Assembly: GCF_001423525.1 (NCBI RefSeq)
Contig: NZ_LMOI01000019.1
Span: forward strand, 208,538-272,537
Length of the DNA: 64,000 nt
Direction of reading: 5' to 3'
Source of the DNA: Arthrobacter sp. Leaf137
GTDB lineage: Bacteria > Actinomycetota > Actinomycetes > Actinomycetales > Micrococcaceae
A program made the translations under genes and the position numbers. Positions 8,900 through 17,602 of this stretch are shown here, one piece after another; positions within the stretch are counted from its first letter, which is position 1; every line of letters begins with the position of its first letter. The notes beneath the pieces are model-generated. The model did no database searches, had not been told where the DNA came from, and was given only the letters and a program-made list of their open reading frames with translations.

Positions 8900-9742
8900 C
8901 TAGAGGCAGACCGGCTGGAACGCGGGGTCCGCGGGACCGGACGCGCGGCCCAGGGCGTTGCCCACCCACTGATGCACCACGGGATCGTTGGGCGTCTGGT
9001 CGTGCTCGAAGGCGTCGGCCGGGCACTTGTCCTGGATGGTGAGGTTGGTGACCTGGCGCGCGCTCCCGTTCAGGTACTGGCTGTTATAGGGGATCACCAC
9101 CTCGTCGTACTTCGTGGAGATGACGGTGTAGGACGGGCCGGCCACGGTGTCGCCGATCGAGTTGAGCTGCTGCATGAAAGCGGAACCGGCCTGCTGGTCG
9201 GCGCAGGCGGCGCAGCCGGCGGCCGTGTAGTCAGGCGTGGGCAGCATGTCCGGCGGCGGGACGATCAGGCCCTTGGTGCCGTGGTTGGACGGCGCGATAC
9301 CCACCAGGTGGTGGACATACTTGGCGCCGCCCAGCAAGCCCATGTAGTACCGGGGCATCATGCCGCCCTGGCTGTGGCCCACCAGGTCCACCCGCTTGGC
9401 GCCGGTGGCGGCACGGACGGAATCCACGAATGGGGCAAGCTGCTTGGCGGACTCGGCCACGGGAGCCGTGGCGTACACGCCGTTGGTGGCGCCGTAGTTG
9501 AGGGCGAACACGCAGTACCCCTGGCTCTTGAGGTACGGCGACATGGTGGACCAGTTCTTCGCCATGCTTTCGAACGTGCCCGGCACCAGGATGACCGGGT
9601 AGGGGTGCTCCGCCGACGGTTTGCAGGACCAGTCATTGGCGCCCGGCGGGGAGAGTTCGACGGCCTGGGCGGGAACCGCCATCAGGGATGTGGCAAGGAG
9701 CACTGCTGCGGCAACGGACAAGGCCCGGGATAGGAAGGACAT
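8900..9742 (-). CDS. Secreted lipase/esterase (class 2 lipase family)
   Basis: 280 aa with a clear Sec signal (MSFLSRALSVAAAVLLATSL, cleavage after AQA). The mature enzyme has the oxyanion segment VILVPGTFES, the nucleophile pentapeptide GHSQGG, and SNHGT typical of actinobacterial lipase_2 secreted triacylglycerol lipases. Cys residues in CAACADQ and near CPAD probably form disulfides. The start at 9742 is preceded by AAAGAGG. The upstream region contains a repeated inverted-repeat motif that may regulate it. The gene is monocistronic and converges on the hydrolase gene. Confidence 0.85.
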   Translation of the reverse strand: MSFLSRALSVAAAVLLATSLMAVPAQAVELSPPGANDWSCKPSAEHPYPVILVPGTFESMAKNWSTMSPYLKSQGYCVFALNYGATNGVYATAPVAESAKQLAPFVDSVRAATGAKRVDLVGHSQGGMMPRYYMGLLGGAKYVHHLVGIAPSNHGTKGLIVPPPDMLPTPDYTAAGCAACADQQAGSAFMQQLNSIGDTVAGPSYTVISTKYDEVVIPYNSQYLNGSARQVTNLTIQDKCPADAFEHDQTPNDPVVHQWVGNALGRASGPADPAFQPVCL

Positions 9743-9854
9743 GGAAACCTCTTTGTTCGTCTGTCTTCGGGAAGCCCGGCGCCTGGTGTTGGGGGTCATC
9801 AGGCGCCGGGCCGGTTTCCATGCTGGCAGCGCTGTGGCCTTTGCGGAGCGGAAG

Positions 9855-10003
9855 TGCACGAATGTGCGGGTTATCCGTTGGTGTGGTGTCATCTCCCCGA
9901 GAGAGGCCCGCCAGAGTGTTGTTACTGGTGGGTAGGTACTTTCCGTGGCGCTCACGCGTGGACGCCCGCCCAGCGGCAGTTGCACAAACGTGCAGGTAAC
10001 CCG
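9855..10003. promoter_or_regulatory. Two related TGCAC-N4-GTGC(A/G) sites upstream of the lipase
   Basis: Two 23-base copies, 9855-9877 and 9981-10003, match at 18 positions. Each begins with an inverted repeat TGCAC-N4-GTGCR and continues GGTtAtCCG or GGTaAcCCG. They lie 113 and 239 bases upstream of the lipase start codon. They look like paired binding sites for a dimeric regulator, but could also be members of a dispersed repeat. Confidence 0.4.
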
Positions 10004-10082
10004 CCCCTGGCTTCCGGGACGCCGGAACAGTGCGGAGACGCTGAACCGCCGCTACAGCGTCCCCGCACTGTTCCAGCGATTT

Positions 10083-10142
10083 GGGCGGGTTTCGACAAGC
10101 TCAACCAACGGACAGGGCGGGTTTCGACAGGCTCAACCACCG
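10083..10142. repeat. Tandem pair of a short dispersed-type repeat (GGGCGGGTTTCGACAAGCTC...)
   Basis: Two near-identical 28-29-base units, 10083-10111 and 10115-10142, each read GGGCGGGTTTCGACA(A/G)GCTCAACCA. I recall this GTTTCGACAAGCTCAACCA-type sequence as common between genes in Arthrobacter and related genomes; that recollection is not checked here. The pair lies just past the stop of the SDR gene and could also serve as a transcription end. The rest of the 407-base gap 9743-10149 holds the paired inverted repeats described separately and nothing else I recognise. Confidence 0.6.
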
Positions 10143-10149
10143 CGTCGGT

Positions 10150-10827
10150 TCAGAGGGAGGCGCCGCCGCAGATCACGTAGTTCTGGCCGGTGATGGACTT
10201 GCCGTGCGGGCCCAGCAGGAACGCGGCCAGGGCGGCGACGTCCTCCGGGTCCACCAGGGCGCCGAGGGCGGGCAGCTTCACCGGGGTGGCGGCGCGGCCG
10301 GGGTCATTCAGCATCGGGGTGTCGGTGGGGCCCGGGGAGAGGACGTTCACCGTGATCCCCCGGGGCGCCAGCTCCTGCGCCCACGTCCGGCCCAGCCCCA
10401 TCAGGGCAGCCTTCGTGGCGGCGTAGTGGCTCTTGCCCGGCATCCCCGTGGAGGTGCGGCTGCCCAGCAAAACGATCCGGCCGCCGTCGGGCATGGACGG
10501 CACCAGCGCGTTGGCCAGCACCGAGGCCGCCGCCACATGGACGGTGAACATCCCCGCCAACGCGGCCGGGTCAAGGGAGCCGATATGAGCGGTCCGCTGG
10601 AACCCGGCGGCGTGCACCAGGGCATCGGCCGGCCGGAGCCCGGCCACGGCGTGAGCCAGGGCCTCAGGATCCGACAGGTCCGCCTGCAGCCACTCGAACT
10701 TCCCGTCCAGGGACGTCTCGGTGCGGCTCAGCCCGGTGACCGACCAGCCGTCGGCCAGCAGCCGCCTGGTGATGGCCTGACCGATGCCCGAACTGCACCC
10801 GGTCAGCACCGCATGCTGCTCAGTCAT
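10150..10827 (-). CDS. Short-chain dehydrogenase/reductase (SDR)
   Basis: 225-aa classical SDR. The cofactor loop is TGCSSGIGQAI near the N-terminus; the catalytic region has LLGSRTS (Ser) and HYAATKAALMG (YxxxK). C-terminal PGPTDTPML is typical. The start at 10827 overlaps the preceding BNR gene by 8 bp, so it is the last gene of the nine-gene operon. Within a sugar-acid locus it probably oxidises or reduces a hydroxy acid or aldose; the substrate cannot be read from sequence. Confidence 0.85.
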   Translation of the reverse strand: MTEQHAVLTGCSSGIGQAITRRLLADGWSVTGLSRTETSLDGKFEWLQADLSDPEALAHAVAGLRPADALVHAAGFQRTAHIGSLDPAALAGMFTVHVAAASVLANALVPSMPDGGRIVLLGSRTSTGMPGKSHYAATKAALMGLGRTWAQELAPRGITVNVLSPGPTDTPMLNDPGRAATPVKLPALGALVDPEDVAALAAFLLGPHGKSITGQNYVICGGASL

Positions 10828-12082
10828 TGATGGAGCCGTCCTCCAGGCCGCCCGGCGTGGTGCTGCCGTCGTACGCCCATTGCGGGTCCACCCGGACAAA
10901 CTTGATGGCCTGCCGGAAGTACGTGTAGGCGATGTTCAGGGAACCGTCCGGGCCCTGGTGGATGGACGGGTAGGAGTATTCGCGGTTCAGCCCGTCGCGG
11001 GAGTTGTTGGACAGGCAGTACCCGTCCCCCACGTCCAGGTTCCGGCGGATGGGCCAGGAGCGGCCGGAGTCCTCGGAGATCGCCAGGGTCATCGGCGAGC
11101 GCGGCGTACCCCAGAAGGCGCGCTTCACGCCGTCGTGCTCGGAGAAGGCGGAGGCGTCCGGCTCGGCCACCTGCCCCTGTTCCTCCGCCAGGCCGTCGTC
11201 GTCAATCTCGTCATAGAGGGACAGGCGCCGTTCGGTGCCCTCCCCCGACCGTGCGTGGTTGTACACCAGCGCCAGCCGGCCGTCAGCGAGCGCGGTGAAC
11301 TGGATGGACGAGTTGTTGTTCGGCAGCTCGGTGGGGACCGGCTCGCTCCAGGTGGACCCGTCGTCGGTGGAGCGGGATTCGTAGATCGAGTCGGCCCAGC
11401 GGCTGCGGAACAGCGCCAGCAGGGAACCATCGGCCACGGGCTGGATGTTCATGTGGACGCAGCCCAGGCTGCCGGGCAGCACGGTTTCGGTCCAGGTGGC
11501 GCCGGCGTCGTCGGAAATCATCACGGCGCTGTCGTCGCTGTTGCCCACCCACTTCTCGCCCGGCGTGGTGATACAGCGGAAGATCGGGATGATCAGGCGG
11601 CCGGACGGCAGCACCACGGGCAGCTGGCGGACGAACACGCCGCCGGTTTCGTTGGCCGCAAACAGGGTTTCCACCGGCCCCCAGGTGCGGCCGCTGTCCA
11701 GGGAAATACGACGCCGGACCTCGGCGGTGTCCTGGTTGCCCGCCTTCTGCGCGGTGTACAGCAGCCAGAGGGCGCCGTCCGGCGCCACGAAGAGGATGGG
11801 ATTCTGCTCGGAGCGGGTGGAGTCGTCGGAGAGCTGCTCGGGCGCGGACCACTGGCTGCTGCCCGGCTCGAGGGCGGAGAACCAGATGGAAATGTCCGGT
11901 ACGCCCTCCTGGGTGCCGCCGAACCAGACGCAGCCCAGCCGGCCGTCCGGGAGGGTGAGCAGGTTGGCGGCGTGGCTCTGCACGGTGGGGGCGGGCAGGT
12001 AGGCGAAGTCGGCGCCGTCGGCCGTCTTGACCGTCCCGTCCGGGGTGATGGTGCTGTAGCTGTCCGTGGTGGTGTTCGTCAT
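10820..12082 (-). CDS. BNR/Asp-box sialidase-fold protein
   Basis: 420 aa, no signal peptide. Asp-box repeats are visible as ISLDSGRTW, ISDDAGATW, STDDGSTW and ISEDSGRSW, indicating a beta-propeller of the sialidase superfamily. The protein is probably cytoplasmic, so it would act on imported glycosides or sugar acids rather than on host glycans. True sialidase activity is not assured: the catalytic Tyr/Glu and Arg triad were not confidently placed. It lies 4 bp downstream of the aldolase and overlaps the SDR. Confidence 0.75.
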   Translation of the reverse strand: MTNTTTDSYSTITPDGTVKTADGADFAYLPAPTVQSHAANLLTLPDGRLGCVWFGGTQEGVPDISIWFSALEPGSSQWSAPEQLSDDSTRSEQNPILFVAPDGALWLLYTAQKAGNQDTAEVRRRISLDSGRTWGPVETLFAANETGGVFVRQLPVVLPSGRLIIPIFRCITTPGEKWVGNSDDSAVMISDDAGATWTETVLPGSLGCVHMNIQPVADGSLLALFRSRWADSIYESRSTDDGSTWSEPVPTELPNNNSSIQFTALADGRLALVYNHARSGEGTERRLSLYDEIDDDGLAEEQGQVAEPDASAFSEHDGVKRAFWGTPRSPMTLAISEDSGRSWPIRRNLDVGDGYCLSNNSRDGLNREYSYPSIHQGPDGSLNIAYTYFRQAIKFVRVDPQWAYDGSTTPGGLEDGSIND

Positions 12083-12086
12083 CGGA

Positions 12087-12878
12087 TTAGTCCTCTTTGG
12101 TTCCGGCAGCGGAAGTAGCGGCGTCGAGGTGGGACTTGGCGATCTGTTCCAGGTGCGTCAGGTCCGAGGCGATGGTGGTGAACGTGTAGCCCTGCGCCAG
12201 CCGCTGCGCCGCAACGGTGCCGGCGGGCGTGTGGATGCCGGCGGCGATGCCTGCGGACGCCGCAGCCTCGGCGATGGTCTCCAGCGCGGCGTTGAATTCG
12301 GTCTCGACGGCGGGATCCCCGGGGAAGGCCCCGCCCACCGCGATCGCGAGGTCGGACGGGCCCACGTAGATGCCGTCCAGGCCGGGGGTGGCGCAGATTT
12401 CCTTGACGTTGGCCAGGCCCTCGGGGGTTTCGATCATGGCGAAGACCATGGTGGTGGCGTTGGCTTCAGCTGGCACGGGACCGATCCGCAGAGCCGAGCG
12501 CATGGGGCCGTAGGAGCGGCCACCCAGCGGCGGGTACTTTGCTGCCGCCACGGCCGCGGCGGCGTCTTCGGCGTTGTTGATGAGCGGAACGATGACCCCC
12601 ACGGCGCCGGCGTCCAGTGCCTTGCCGATGGCGGTGAAGTCGTTGGCCTCCACGCGGACCATCCCCACGGCGGTGTGCCCGGCGTCGATGGCCATCAGCC
12701 CGTTGAGCACGCCCGAGTAGCCCAGCAGCCCGTGCTGCGCGTCCAGGGCGACGTAGTCGTAGCCAAGCCGGCCGATGCGTTCGGTGGCCACGGGCGCGTC
12801 CAGCACCGCCCAGTAGCCCACCGCCTGCTCACGGGCGCGGATCTTGCGGGCGAATTCGAGGGCCAGTTCGGAGGTCAT
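12087..12878 (-). CDS. HpcH/HpaI-family 2-keto-acid aldolase
   Basis: 263-aa class II aldolase of the HpaI / 2-keto-3-deoxy-L-rhamnonate aldolase type, cleaving a keto-deoxy sugar acid to pyruvate plus an aldehyde. Recognisable segments are VALDAQHGLL (His base), VRVEANDF, MIETPEGLANV (metal-binding Glu) and GIYVGPSDLAIA. Length is typical. It sits in the operon between the aldo/keto reductase and the BNR protein and gives the strongest hint that the locus degrades a sugar acid by retro-aldol cleavage. Confidence 0.88.
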   Translation of the reverse strand: MTSELALEFARKIRAREQAVGYWAVLDAPVATERIGRLGYDYVALDAQHGLLGYSGVLNGLMAIDAGHTAVGMVRVEANDFTAIGKALDAGAVGVIVPLINNAEDAAAAVAAAKYPPLGGRSYGPMRSALRIGPVPAEANATTMVFAMIETPEGLANVKEICATPGLDGIYVGPSDLAIAVGGAFPGDPAVETEFNAALETIAEAAASAGIAAGIHTPAGTVAAQRLAQGYTFTTIASDLTHLEQIAKSHLDAATSAAGTKED

Positions 12879-12931
12879 CAGTGTCCTTCAGTCAGTTCGG
12901 TTCAGCAAATGTTCGGTTCGGGAAGAAATGG

Positions 12932-13921
12932 TCAGCGGTTGTAGGCGGGCATCGGGCCGCGCAGCGAGGTGCCCACGGCGTCGCAGGCTTCCACGACGTC
13001 GGCCGGCAGCGGGCCGTTGGCCACGGCGGCGATGTTGGCGCGCAGCTGCTCCACCCTGGACCCACCCAGCAGCAGGGACCCGACGCCGTCACGGTAGGCG
13101 AGCCAGCGCAGCGACAGTTCCGCGAGGGTCACGTCAGCGTCCGCGGCGATCCTGGACAGCTCGCCGATCGCGTCGAACAGCTGCTTGTCCCAATACCGCT
13201 GCGTGTACATGGCGGCGAGCTTGGAGTCTCCGTAGCGGCCCTCGGTGGGCTTGGCGTCGAAGCTGTGCTTGCCGGTGAGCAGGCCGCCGCCCAGCGGGTT
13301 GTAGACCATGGTGTGCACGTTGTGGGTGGACGCGAACTCGAGGTATTCCTCCTCCAGCCGGCGGGCCACCAGGTTGTAGAGCTGCTGCGCGACCACGGGC
13401 TGCGGCGCACCCACTTCCCGCGCCGTGTGGATCACATCGGCGATCTGCCAGGCGGCGAAGTTGGAGACGCCCAGCGCGCCGATCTTCCCCTCGGCAACCA
13501 GCTCAGCAACAGTCGAAAGGGTCGAGGTTAGAGGCGTGGCCCGGTCCGGCTGGTGCAGGTAGAACAGGTCGATGCTGTCCACACCCAGGCGGCGCAGGCT
13601 GTTCTCCACGCTGGCGCGCAGCCCGGCCGGCGACAGCGGCGAGTTGGAGCCGTGGTCCGCATGCGGCATGCCGGCCTTGGAAGCCAGGATGACGCCGTCG
13701 CGCTTTCCCTTCAGGAGGCGGGCGAGCATCTCCTCGGTGACCCCGCCGACGTACGCGTTGGCGGTGTCGATGGTGGTGATGCCGGCATCGAGCGCTTCGG
13801 AGACCATCCGGCCGGCGGTGGCTTCGTCAACGGTGTCGCCGAACGTCATGGTTCCCAGGACCAGCCGGGAGATGGGGAGTTTCAGGCCGTCCACCTGGGC
13901 GCCTTCGGGCTGCGTGCTCAT
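12932..13921 (-). CDS. Aldo/keto reductase
   Basis: 329 aa. The AKR tetrad can be placed: Asp in TIDTANAYVGG (with Tyr), Lys in ILASKAGM, His in LFYLHQPD. The C-terminal cofactor segment LLGGSRVEQLRAN is also present. NAD(P)H-dependent reduction or oxidation of a sugar or aldehyde is expected. It is 38 bp downstream of the ABC ATPase gene, in the same operon. Substrate is inferred only from context (sugar acids). Confidence 0.87.
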   Translation of the reverse strand: MSTQPEGAQVDGLKLPISRLVLGTMTFGDTVDEATAGRMVSEALDAGITTIDTANAYVGGVTEEMLARLLKGKRDGVILASKAGMPHADHGSNSPLSPAGLRASVENSLRRLGVDSIDLFYLHQPDRATPLTSTLSTVAELVAEGKIGALGVSNFAAWQIADVIHTAREVGAPQPVVAQQLYNLVARRLEEEYLEFASTHNVHTMVYNPLGGGLLTGKHSFDAKPTEGRYGDSKLAAMYTQRYWDKQLFDAIGELSRIAADADVTLAELSLRWLAYRDGVGSLLLGGSRVEQLRANIAAVANGPLPADVVEACDAVGTSLRGPMPAYNR

Positions 13922-13959
13922 GCGTTGATTCCTCGTGGTTGCGGATGCGGGAAGTGGAC

Positions 13960-14793
13960 TTAGTTGCTCTGGTTGGACAGGGCCAGGGAGCGGACAATGT
14001 GCCTGGGCTTCAGGCCCGTCATGGTGGAGGGGTCCAGGGCCGCGCGGCGGAGCTTGCGGGTGTAGTCCTCCTTGGGGGCGGTCAGGACGGACGCGGTGCT
14101 GCCGTGTTCCACGAGCTTGCCGCGCTGCATCACCATGACGCTATCGCTGATCTCCTGCACCACGCCAAGGTTGTGTGAGATGAACACGTAGGTGATGCCG
14201 GTTTCGTCCTGGATGGATTTGAGCAGCCGCAGCACCTGCGCCTGCACGGAGACGTCCAGGGCGCTGGTGGCTTCGTCGCACACCAGCAGTTCGGGCTTGG
14301 AGGCGAGCGCCCGGGCGATGCCGATGCGCTGGCGCTGGCCGCCGGAGAATTCGCCGGGGTGCTTGTCCAGGGACCGGACGGGCAGGCCCACCTGGTCGAT
14401 CAGCTTGGCGGCGGCCTTGTGCCGTTCGGCCTTGGAGCGGATGCCCTGCAGCTTCAGCGGCTCGGCCACGATTTCCTGCGCGGTCATGTGCGGGTCCAGC
14501 GATCCGTAGGGGTCCTGGAACACCATCTGGAACTTGGAGCGCAGGGGCCGCAGCTTCGCTTCGCTCATGGAAGCAATGTCCGTGCCGTCCAGGTTAATGC
14601 TGCCGCTGGTGGGGGGCACCAGCCGCATGAGCGCCTTGGCAATGGTGGATTTACCGCAGCCCGATTCACCCACGACGGCGATCGTCTTGCCTTTGTCCAC
14701 GGCGAACGAGACGTCATCCACGGCCCGGAACGTGCCGCCGGGGACGTGGTAGTCCACCACCAGGTTGTCGACGGCGAGGAACGGCTTAGTCAT
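13960..14793 (-). CDS. Peptide/sugar-type ABC importer ATPase (DppF-like)
   Basis: 277-aa ABC ATPase. Walker A GESGCGKSTIAKAL, Q-loop in FQDPYGSLDP, signature FSGGQRQRIGIARAL, Walker B LLVCDEATSALD, and H-loop FISHNLG are all intact. The DPYGSLDP and the C-terminal oligopeptide-transporter extension place it in the Dpp/Opp family. It overlaps the previous ATPase gene by 8 bp; the two form the NBD heterodimer of the importer encoded here. Confidence 0.92.
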   Translation of the reverse strand: MTKPFLAVDNLVVDYHVPGGTFRAVDDVSFAVDKGKTIAVVGESGCGKSTIAKALMRLVPPTSGSINLDGTDIASMSEAKLRPLRSKFQMVFQDPYGSLDPHMTAQEIVAEPLKLQGIRSKAERHKAAAKLIDQVGLPVRSLDKHPGEFSGGQRQRIGIARALASKPELLVCDEATSALDVSVQAQVLRLLKSIQDETGITYVFISHNLGVVQEISDSVMVMQRGKLVEHGSTASVLTAPKEDYTRKLRRAALDPSTMTGLKPRHIVRSLALSNQSN

Positions 14794-15742
14794 TGCGTGC
14801 TCCGGTCTGGGTGAGGGCTGGGCTGGTGGTGGCAGCTGAGCGGCGGCCGGTGGCGGCGGGCGTTTCGTCCCACTCCCCCAGCACGGGGACGGCGGCCAGC
14901 AGGGTCTGGGTGTATTCGGTGGCGGGGTGGTCCACGATCTGCTGGACCTCGCCGGATTCGACGAAGGCGCCGTCCTTCATCACGTGGATGCGATCCGAGA
15001 TGAGCCGGGCCACGCCGAGATCGTGCGTGATCATCAGGATGCCGATGCCGCGCTGTTCCTGCAGTTCCAGGAGCAGGTCGAGGATGCCGGCCTGCACGGT
15101 GACGTCCAGGGCCGAGGTGGGCTCGTCCGCCACCAGCAGCTGTGGCTCGGAAGCCAGCGCGATGGCGATCAGCACACGCTGCAGCATGCCGCCGGAGAGC
15201 TGGTGCGGGTACTTCTTCAGCTGCTTTTCCGGGGTGGGGATGTGCACCTGTTCCAGGAGCCGGACCGCGCGGGCCTGGAGGGCGGCCTTGTCCTTGGCGG
15301 ACGCGGCGCCGGCGATGCTGATGGCTTCGAACAGCTGGCTGCCGATCGAATGGACCGGGCTCAGCGCCGTCATGGGGTCCTGCGGGATCAGCGCCAGGGT
15401 CTTGCCGCGCACCTTGTTGATGGCCTTGGGATCAGCGGAGATGTCGACGCCGTCAATCAGCACGGTGCCGGACAGCACCGCCAGGTCCTCGGGCAGCAGG
15501 CGGAGGATGCCCATCGCCGTCGTCGACTTTCCGGAACCGGACTCGCCGATGATGGTGACCGTTTCGCCGCGGTGGATGCTGAAGCTGACGGAGTCCACGG
15601 CGCGGATGATGGCGGTGTCCGTGATGAGCTCCACCTGGAAGTCGCGGACCTCCAGCAGGGGCTGCTCGGTGAACGTCGGCTGTTCGGTGGCCTCCGCCTG
15701 TGCGGTGGACTTTCCGGCCGGGGTCTCGGATGAGGCTGTCAT
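14786..15742 (-). CDS. Peptide/sugar-type ABC importer ATPase (DppD-like)
   Basis: 318 aa. Walker A GESGSGKSTTAMGIL, Q-loop IPQDPMTALSP, signature LSGGMLQRVLIAIAL, Walker B LLVADEPTSALD and MITHDLG are intact. The first 30 residues are a low-complexity Thr/Ala/Glu stretch. The ATG at 15742 is preferred, with AAGG nine bases upstream; a GTG at 15751 overlapping the permease stop is an alternative. It partners the DppF-like ATPase. Confidence 0.92.
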   Translation of the reverse strand: MTASSETPAGKSTAQAEATEQPTFTEQPLLEVRDFQVELITDTAIIRAVDSVSFSIHRGETVTIIGESGSGKSTTAMGILRLLPEDLAVLSGTVLIDGVDISADPKAINKVRGKTLALIPQDPMTALSPVHSIGSQLFEAISIAGAASAKDKAALQARAVRLLEQVHIPTPEKQLKKYPHQLSGGMLQRVLIAIALASEPQLLVADEPTSALDVTVQAGILDLLLELQEQRGIGILMITHDLGVARLISDRIHVMKDGAFVESGEVQQIVDHPATEYTQTLLAAVPVLGEWDETPAATGRRSAATTSPALTQTGARND

Positions 15743-15743
15743 G

Positions 15744-16667
15744 TCAGGCACCCTTCTTCTTGCGGCGGGGACGGTCGCGGAGCCCGTCGCCCAGCAGGTT
15801 GACGCCCACCACCATGAGCACGATCACCAGGCCGGGCAGGGTGACCATCCACCAGGAGGTGGTGATGTAGTCCTGGCCGTCGGAGATGATGCGGCCCCAG
15901 GTGGCGAAGGGCCGCTGGGGGCCGGCCCCCAGGAAGGACAGCGCGGATTCGAGCAGCACGGCCTGGGCCAGCAGGAGCAGCACCACCAGGGTTGCCTGCT
16001 TGATGACGTTGGGGATGATGTGCTGGATGAGGATCTGGATGCGGTGCAGGCCCAGGATCCTCGCGGCGGAGACGTACGGCTTTTCACGTTCCACCAGCAC
16101 CATGGAGCGGGTGAGGCGGGCAACTTCGGGCCATTGGGCGATGGCGATCACGAATGTGATCACGGGGATGGACGGGCCGAAGAGGGCCACCACCAGGAGC
16201 AGCATCATGAGCAGCGGCAGGGACATCTGGGCTTCGAGGATGCGGGAGATGATGGTGTCCACCCAGCCGCCGAAGTAGCCTGCGGCGGAGCCGAGGATCA
16301 CGCCGATTGCGCCGGAGACCAGCACCGCCAGCACGCCGATGGTCAGCGAGACCTGGCCGCCGTGGAGGACGCGGGAGAGCAGGTCGCGGCCCAGTTGGTC
16401 GGTGCCGAACAGGTGCCCGTCCGTCAGCGGCGGCAGGCGCCGGGCGGCGAGGTCCTGGAAGTTGGCGTCCGGCAGCGGGAGCACGTTGGCCAGGATGATG
16501 GGGATGATCACCAGCAGGGTGCAGATGGTGCCCACCACCAGTTTCCACTGGGCGGATTTACGACGCCGGGTGGCGCCTGCCTTGGCGATGTCCGCCTTGG
16601 TGACGGCGCTGGGGCTGGGCTGCTTGGCCGGTGCGCCCGGCGTGGGAGTTGCCGTATCGATGCTCAT
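15744..16667 (-). CDS. ABC importer permease (DppC-like)
   Basis: 307-aa inner-membrane permease with a cytoplasmic N-terminal tail, a first helix VVGTICTLLVIIPIIL, then the DppC-type domain beginning HLFGTDQLGRDLLSR. Further membrane helices follow, with the EAA-like loop around SAARILGLHR. The ATG overlaps the stop of the upstream permease by 4 bp. It forms the transmembrane pore with the DppB-like protein. Confidence 0.92.
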   Translation of the reverse strand: MSIDTATPTPGAPAKQPSPSAVTKADIAKAGATRRRKSAQWKLVVGTICTLLVIIPIILANVLPLPDANFQDLAARRLPPLTDGHLFGTDQLGRDLLSRVLHGGQVSLTIGVLAVLVSGAIGVILGSAAGYFGGWVDTIISRILEAQMSLPLLMMLLLVVALFGPSIPVITFVIAIAQWPEVARLTRSMVLVEREKPYVSAARILGLHRIQILIQHIIPNVIKQATLVVLLLLAQAVLLESALSFLGAGPQRPFATWGRIISDGQDYITTSWWMVTLPGLVIVLMVVGVNLLGDGLRDRPRRKKKGA

Positions 16668-17599
16668 GCTGTGGCCGCCTTTCCAAGACGAACGCGGGGA
16701 TCAAGGAGCGGGTAGGCGAGGTCGATGAGCAGCTGCACGCCCACCGCCAGGAGCGCGGTGATGAGGACCGTGGCCTGGATGAGGGGGTAGTCGCGGGTTT
16801 CGAGGGCCCGGACAATCAGGGAGCCCACGCCGGGCCAGGCGAACACGACCTCAACCACCACCACGCCGTTGAGCATCGCGGCGAACCGGGTACCCAGGGC
16901 GGTGAAGACGGGGATGGCGGAGTTGCCCATGGCGTAGCGCCAGGTGAGCAGGGAGCTGCGGACGCCGCGGGAGCGGGCCACCGTGAGGTACGGGGCGGCG
17001 AAGTTGGCGGTCATTTCGCGGCGGACCATGCGGGAGATCAGTGCGATCTGCAGGATGGCGATGGTGATGGTGGGGAGCACCAGCCCGCCCCAGGTGGCGA
17101 AGCCGGAGGCCGGGAAGATGGGGACCAGCACGGCGAAACCTGTGAGGAGCATGATGCCGGTCCAAAAGTCCGGCATGGACTGCCCAGCGATGGTGAGGAC
17201 GTTGACGCCGAACTCGCGGCCGGTGTCCGGGCGGCGGGACATCCACACGCCCAGCGGGATGGCGACGACGGCGGTCAGCAGGATCGCGGACGTGGCCAGG
17301 GTGAGGGTGTACGGCATGCGCTCGAACACCACCTGCATGGCGGGTGCCTGGAACGAGTAGGACTGGCCCAGGTTGCCGGTGACCAGCTGCTGGATGAAGA
17401 TCCAGTACTGCTCCAGCAGCGGCTTGTCCAGGCCGAACTGTTCGCGGACGGCGGCGAGCTGGTCGCTCGTGGCCAGGGGGCCGGCGTAGGAGACAGCGGG
17501 GTCGCCGGGGGCCATGCGGATGAGGATGAACACGGTGGAAACCGTGAGGAACACGGTGAGCAGGCCCTGTCCCAGGCGTTTGAGGATGTAGTTCGTCAT
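16664..17599 (-). CDS. ABC importer permease (DppB-like)
   Basis: 311 aa, six predicted helices, starting MTNYILKRLGQGLLTVFL. The characteristic DppB periplasmic segment RMAPGDPAVSY precedes the long loop, and the EAA-like loop contains VARSRGVRSS. It begins 3 bp after the binding-protein gene and overlaps the DppC-like gene. Family knowledge says such transporters carry peptides, but many actinobacterial members carry oligosaccharides or sugar acids, which the context favours. Confidence 0.92.
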   Translation of the reverse strand: MTNYILKRLGQGLLTVFLTVSTVFILIRMAPGDPAVSYAGPLATSDQLAAVREQFGLDKPLLEQYWIFIQQLVTGNLGQSYSFQAPAMQVVFERMPYTLTLATSAILLTAVVAIPLGVWMSRRPDTGREFGVNVLTIAGQSMPDFWTGIMLLTGFAVLVPIFPASGFATWGGLVLPTITIAILQIALISRMVRREMTANFAAPYLTVARSRGVRSSLLTWRYAMGNSAIPVFTALGTRFAAMLNGVVVVEVVFAWPGVGSLIVRALETRDYPLIQATVLITALLAVGVQLLIDLAYPLLDPRVRLGKAATA

Positions 17600-17602
17600 G
17601 GC

